Source: Haplosporangium gracile
Lineage: Eukaryota > Mortierellomycota > Mortierellomycetes > Mortierellales > Mortierellaceae
Assembly: GCA_015499985.1 (NCBI GenBank)
Contig: JAAAUF010000076.1
Location: 25,172-71,219, forward strand
Length of the DNA: 46,048 nucleotides
Direction: 5' to 3'
Numbering within the stretch: position 1 is the stretch's first letter; each line of letters begins with the position of its first letter. Under the pieces are notes generated by a model, which was not told where the DNA came from, did no database searches, and saw only the letters and a program-made list of their open reading frames with translations. The position numbers and the translations under genes are program-made. Positions 43,629 through 46,048 of the stretch are shown here, in pieces.

Positions 43629-45884
43629 TTAGTTGTTGAGGGGGGAGGGGCCAGAGGCATAGACCAAAACGTCATAGGTGAAAGCACCTCCAATGGCACC
43701 CAAGAAGGGGGCAACAATGGGGACCCAGAAGTACCAGCCCTGACGAGTGAAGGCCTCAAGGCCCCAACCGAACAAAGCAGTGAAGAAGCGGGGAGCCAAA
43801 TCACGAGCAGGGTTCAAGGCGAAACCGGTCTGGTAACCGAACGAGGTTCCAATGGCAGTCAAGGCCAATCCAATAACAAGGGGCTGAGTGTTACCGGCGG
43901 GGGTGTTGCCCTTGTCAGAGGTGGACAAGATGACGAGGAGGAGGAGGGCAGTGCCGAGGAACTCAGCGACAAAGGCAGCGGTGGTGGAGACGGCATCGGA
44001 CTGACGACCGGTGATGAAGATGCCGATGGTGGCCTCGGCGGCAGCATCCTTGATGGCAGAGTAGTTAGTGATGTAAACGACGAGGGCACCAGCGAAGGCT
44101 CCGGCGAACTGGGCGATAGAGTAGACGACGAAATCGGCCCAGGAGAGACCGCGGAAGATGACCATTGCCAATGAGACGGCGGGGTTCAAGTGAGCTCCCT
44201 ATTGTACATTCGTAGAAAAAGGTTGGGGTTGTAGGACGGGAGTAGTAGGATTTGTAGTAAAAGGAAAGGAGAAAGAGAAACGTTAGATTAGTAGTCACGT
44301 TAGGAACAAGGTACAAGGTACAAGGAAGAGAAGCGCGTTGATGTCATATTCGTTCCCCCTTATTTTTTTTCCTCCCTCCCCTGAGGGAATTCATTCAAGA
44401 GAAGAATACAACTATGTTGTCTCTTTTCTTTTGCACTGCACTGATATGTTGCACCAGATGTGGTTTGTGTTGGAGAGAAAAAGCGCGAATATCTTCATCT
44501 CGTTACGACTGTCTGGTCCTTAAACTATATCATATGTCCTCGATGCAATCCTCGATGGTGTGCTGTTGTTTGTGCTTTCCCTCTTGCTTTTTCCTTTCCT
44601 TTGCTTGTTACGCGTTGCTGTTATGTTTTTCCTTTGGTCTCGCCTCTTTCCTTCGTTTTCCTTGTTGTATGCATGTCGTCGTGTCGCGCCGTCGTTGTCG
44701 TGTTGTTATTTTTGTTGTTGCTTTTCCCATTGTACATAACAAGGGGGTGTATTGCATAAAATAAACCCTCATGAAATCTCGAACAGCATGAGTTCGGTAA
44801 CCAAAAAAGCAAGGGGAAGGGGAGTCGAGATGAGAAAAAGAAAAAAAAAAAAAAAAAAAAGGCAAAAGGTATCTCTCACTCCTCCAACTATGTCATCTCA
44901 TCTCGTTTTGCCCTCTCCTCCGCTCGCGCATGAACAATCAGGTTGGTTTGCTAGCGTCGTAGTCCAATTGTTGTATGTCGCCTTTTTTTTGTCGCTGTAA
45001 AGTGGTATCGCGGTGTATGTACAAGCTGTACTCGGTTTCGTCTTGTTTTTTTTGCTTGGTTTTTCGTCACTCCGCATCTCTGACTCTCCGCGCGGAAAGA
45101 AAAAACAATAAAAAAAGAATCTGAACACGAACACGAAAAAAAAAGGGTCCATTCCTTTCCAACCACTCGCTCCCCCAAACCACACACACTAAACAAAAGT
45201 AAAAAATAAAAAAATAAAATACTTACAGAGACACCTCCAGCAACGTAGATACCAAAGGTCAGACCAAGACCCCATCCCAAGGACATGGTGAACCAGGAGT
45301 TGTTATGGGAGAAGACCAACTGGGCAATAGCGCCCGAACCGAAGGCGACCAGGATGGCAGTTCCCAAGAACTCGGCGAATCCCTTTCTGAACTATTTAGT
45401 TTGAAGACATTGGTGGATAAGAAAGGGAGAGGAATACAGGATGAAACAGGATAGAAGAACGGATGAAATGAGAGGGAAAAGAGGAGGGAAGCACGTTAGC
45501 AAAAAAATTGAACACAATGGTGAGAGTTGTGTTGAACCTTGTCTGCGTCTCTTGCGTTCCCATTCTCCATCCTGGTGTGTCTGTCGGCATTTTGGTGTGC
45601 ATCGATGCTTTGGTCCCTTGTTCTTGTCGGACTGAAAGTTGGCGTCTTTTCTTGCTCTGCTTGCATGCTTAGGGTTTTCGGAATCTTGAACCAACGGAGG
45701 ACGGAATGGGAGACGCAGACTCAGACGCAGACAACAACAAAAAAATCCTCAAGCAAGGATGATGGGTTACCTTGTGACGGATGCCAGCCCACTTGCTGTG
45801 GGCCTCGTAGTGGGCATGAGCAACGCCGCGCTCGACACGCTCGATGAGAGGGTCGGTCTCGTGGGAGTGGTGGTGGTGGGACAT
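43629..45884 (-). CDS. Aquaglyceroporin (MIP family channel)
   Basis: Three exons at 45771-45884, 45227-45391 and 43629-44198 (all phase 0) encode 282 residues. The N-terminus is a cytosolic tail starting MSHHHHSHETDPLIER. Helix 1 begins FAEFLGTAILVAFGSGA. The first pore motif is GAHLNPAVSLAM; the second is GFALNPARDLAPRFF. Asp directly after NPAR is characteristic of glycerol-conducting aquaglyceroporins (GlpF type), as opposed to water-only aquaporins. Six hydrophobic spans plus the two half-helices can be traced (IAQFAGAFAGALVVYIT; FVAEFLGTALLLLVIL; LVIGLALTAIGTSFGY; WYFWVPIVAPFLGAIGGAF). It would move glycerol and other small solutes across the plasma membrane, with a role in osmoregulation inferred from the family. 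The second intron is about 1.03 kb, several times longer than others here, and falls right before the first NPA exon. Confidence 0.94.
44842..44861 (+). repeat. Poly-A tract inside the long aquaglyceroporin intron
   Basis: About 20 A in a row on the plus strand (poly-T on the gene strand). It is one of many homopolymers in this intron. Confidence 0.9.
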
Positions 45885-46048
45885 TGTTGATGTTTTGGTG
45901 CTGGTGAAGGAGAAGGAGAGGGGTGAAGACGAAAAAGAAAAAGAGGAAAAAGGAAAAAAAAAAGAGAGCAGAGAAAAAGAGACCCTCTCTTTATTTGTAC
46001 CTGCGGCGGGCCACCAACAAAGCAAAGGCGGGAGAAAATGCAATGAGA

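Noticed and set aside
44338..44865. Cys-rich plus-strand frames inside the aquaglyceroporin intron
   Set aside because: No domain, no signal-like start context, and composition is consistent with non-coding T-rich sequence.

Overview
This window comes from a eukaryotic, fungal nuclear genome. The genes are split by short introns (mostly 80-400 bases) with GT-AG borders, and the proteins are typical fungal housekeeping factors. The abundance of F-box/leucine-rich-repeat genes, the low-complexity inserts (poly-Asn, poly-Gln, poly-Ser, acidic runs) and the pyrimidine-rich leaders would fit an early-diverging filamentous fungus such as Mortierellomycotina. That placement is inference; no marker gene here proves it. 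No rRNA or tRNA gene, CRISPR array, bacterial-type operon or intact transposon was recognised. A 10-base N gap at 21703-21712 shows this is a scaffolded draft, so single-base frame breaks could be assembly errors.

Layout. 1-2083: no recognisable gene. 2084-3156 (-): signal peptidase complex subunit SPC2. 3700-8354 (+): a large EST1/SMG5/6-type protein with a C-terminal PIN domain. 8893-11116 (-): a BTB-like protein. 11750-12278 (-): a 91-residue membrane/coiled-coil protein. 12565-14893 (-): tRNA pseudouridine synthase PUS3/DEG1. 15095-15290: a transposon-end-like patch. 15456-15824 (-): a His/Gln-rich protein. 16454-18633 (+): a broken F-box gene. 18770-20797 (-): an intact F-box gene. 20798-24198: a long stretch with no gene seen. 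24199-27512 (+): a RING-H2 membrane protein. 27830-30305 (-): an unrecognised multi-exon gene. 31317-33604 (+): a Ser-rich hypothetical protein. 33907-34501: gene relics. 34769-35702 (-): protein phosphatase 1 inhibitor YPI1. 36174-36952 (+): TRAPP subunit TRS23. 37204-38176 (+): snRNP protein SmD1. 38505-40305 (+): an F-box protein fused by splicing to a DTW tRNA-modification domain. 40662-42613: two decayed F-box/LRR relics pointing at each other. 43629-45884 (-): an aquaglyceroporin.

Themes. Two loci concern tRNA modification (PUS3 and the DTW protein), two concern RNA processing or decay (SmD1, SMG5/6-like), two the secretory pathway (SPC2, TRS23), and many concern ubiquitin ligase adaptors or ligases (F-box, BTB, RING). 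These are ordinary eukaryotic neighbours, not an operon. The most unusual items are the F-box + DTW fusion, the broken F-box gene whose first stop sits in a UGA-CUA readthrough-type context, the head-on pair of F-box relics, and a possible two-start arrangement in PUS3 that would give mitochondrial and non-mitochondrial forms. All exon borders were placed by eye from reading-frame continuity and splice consensus.
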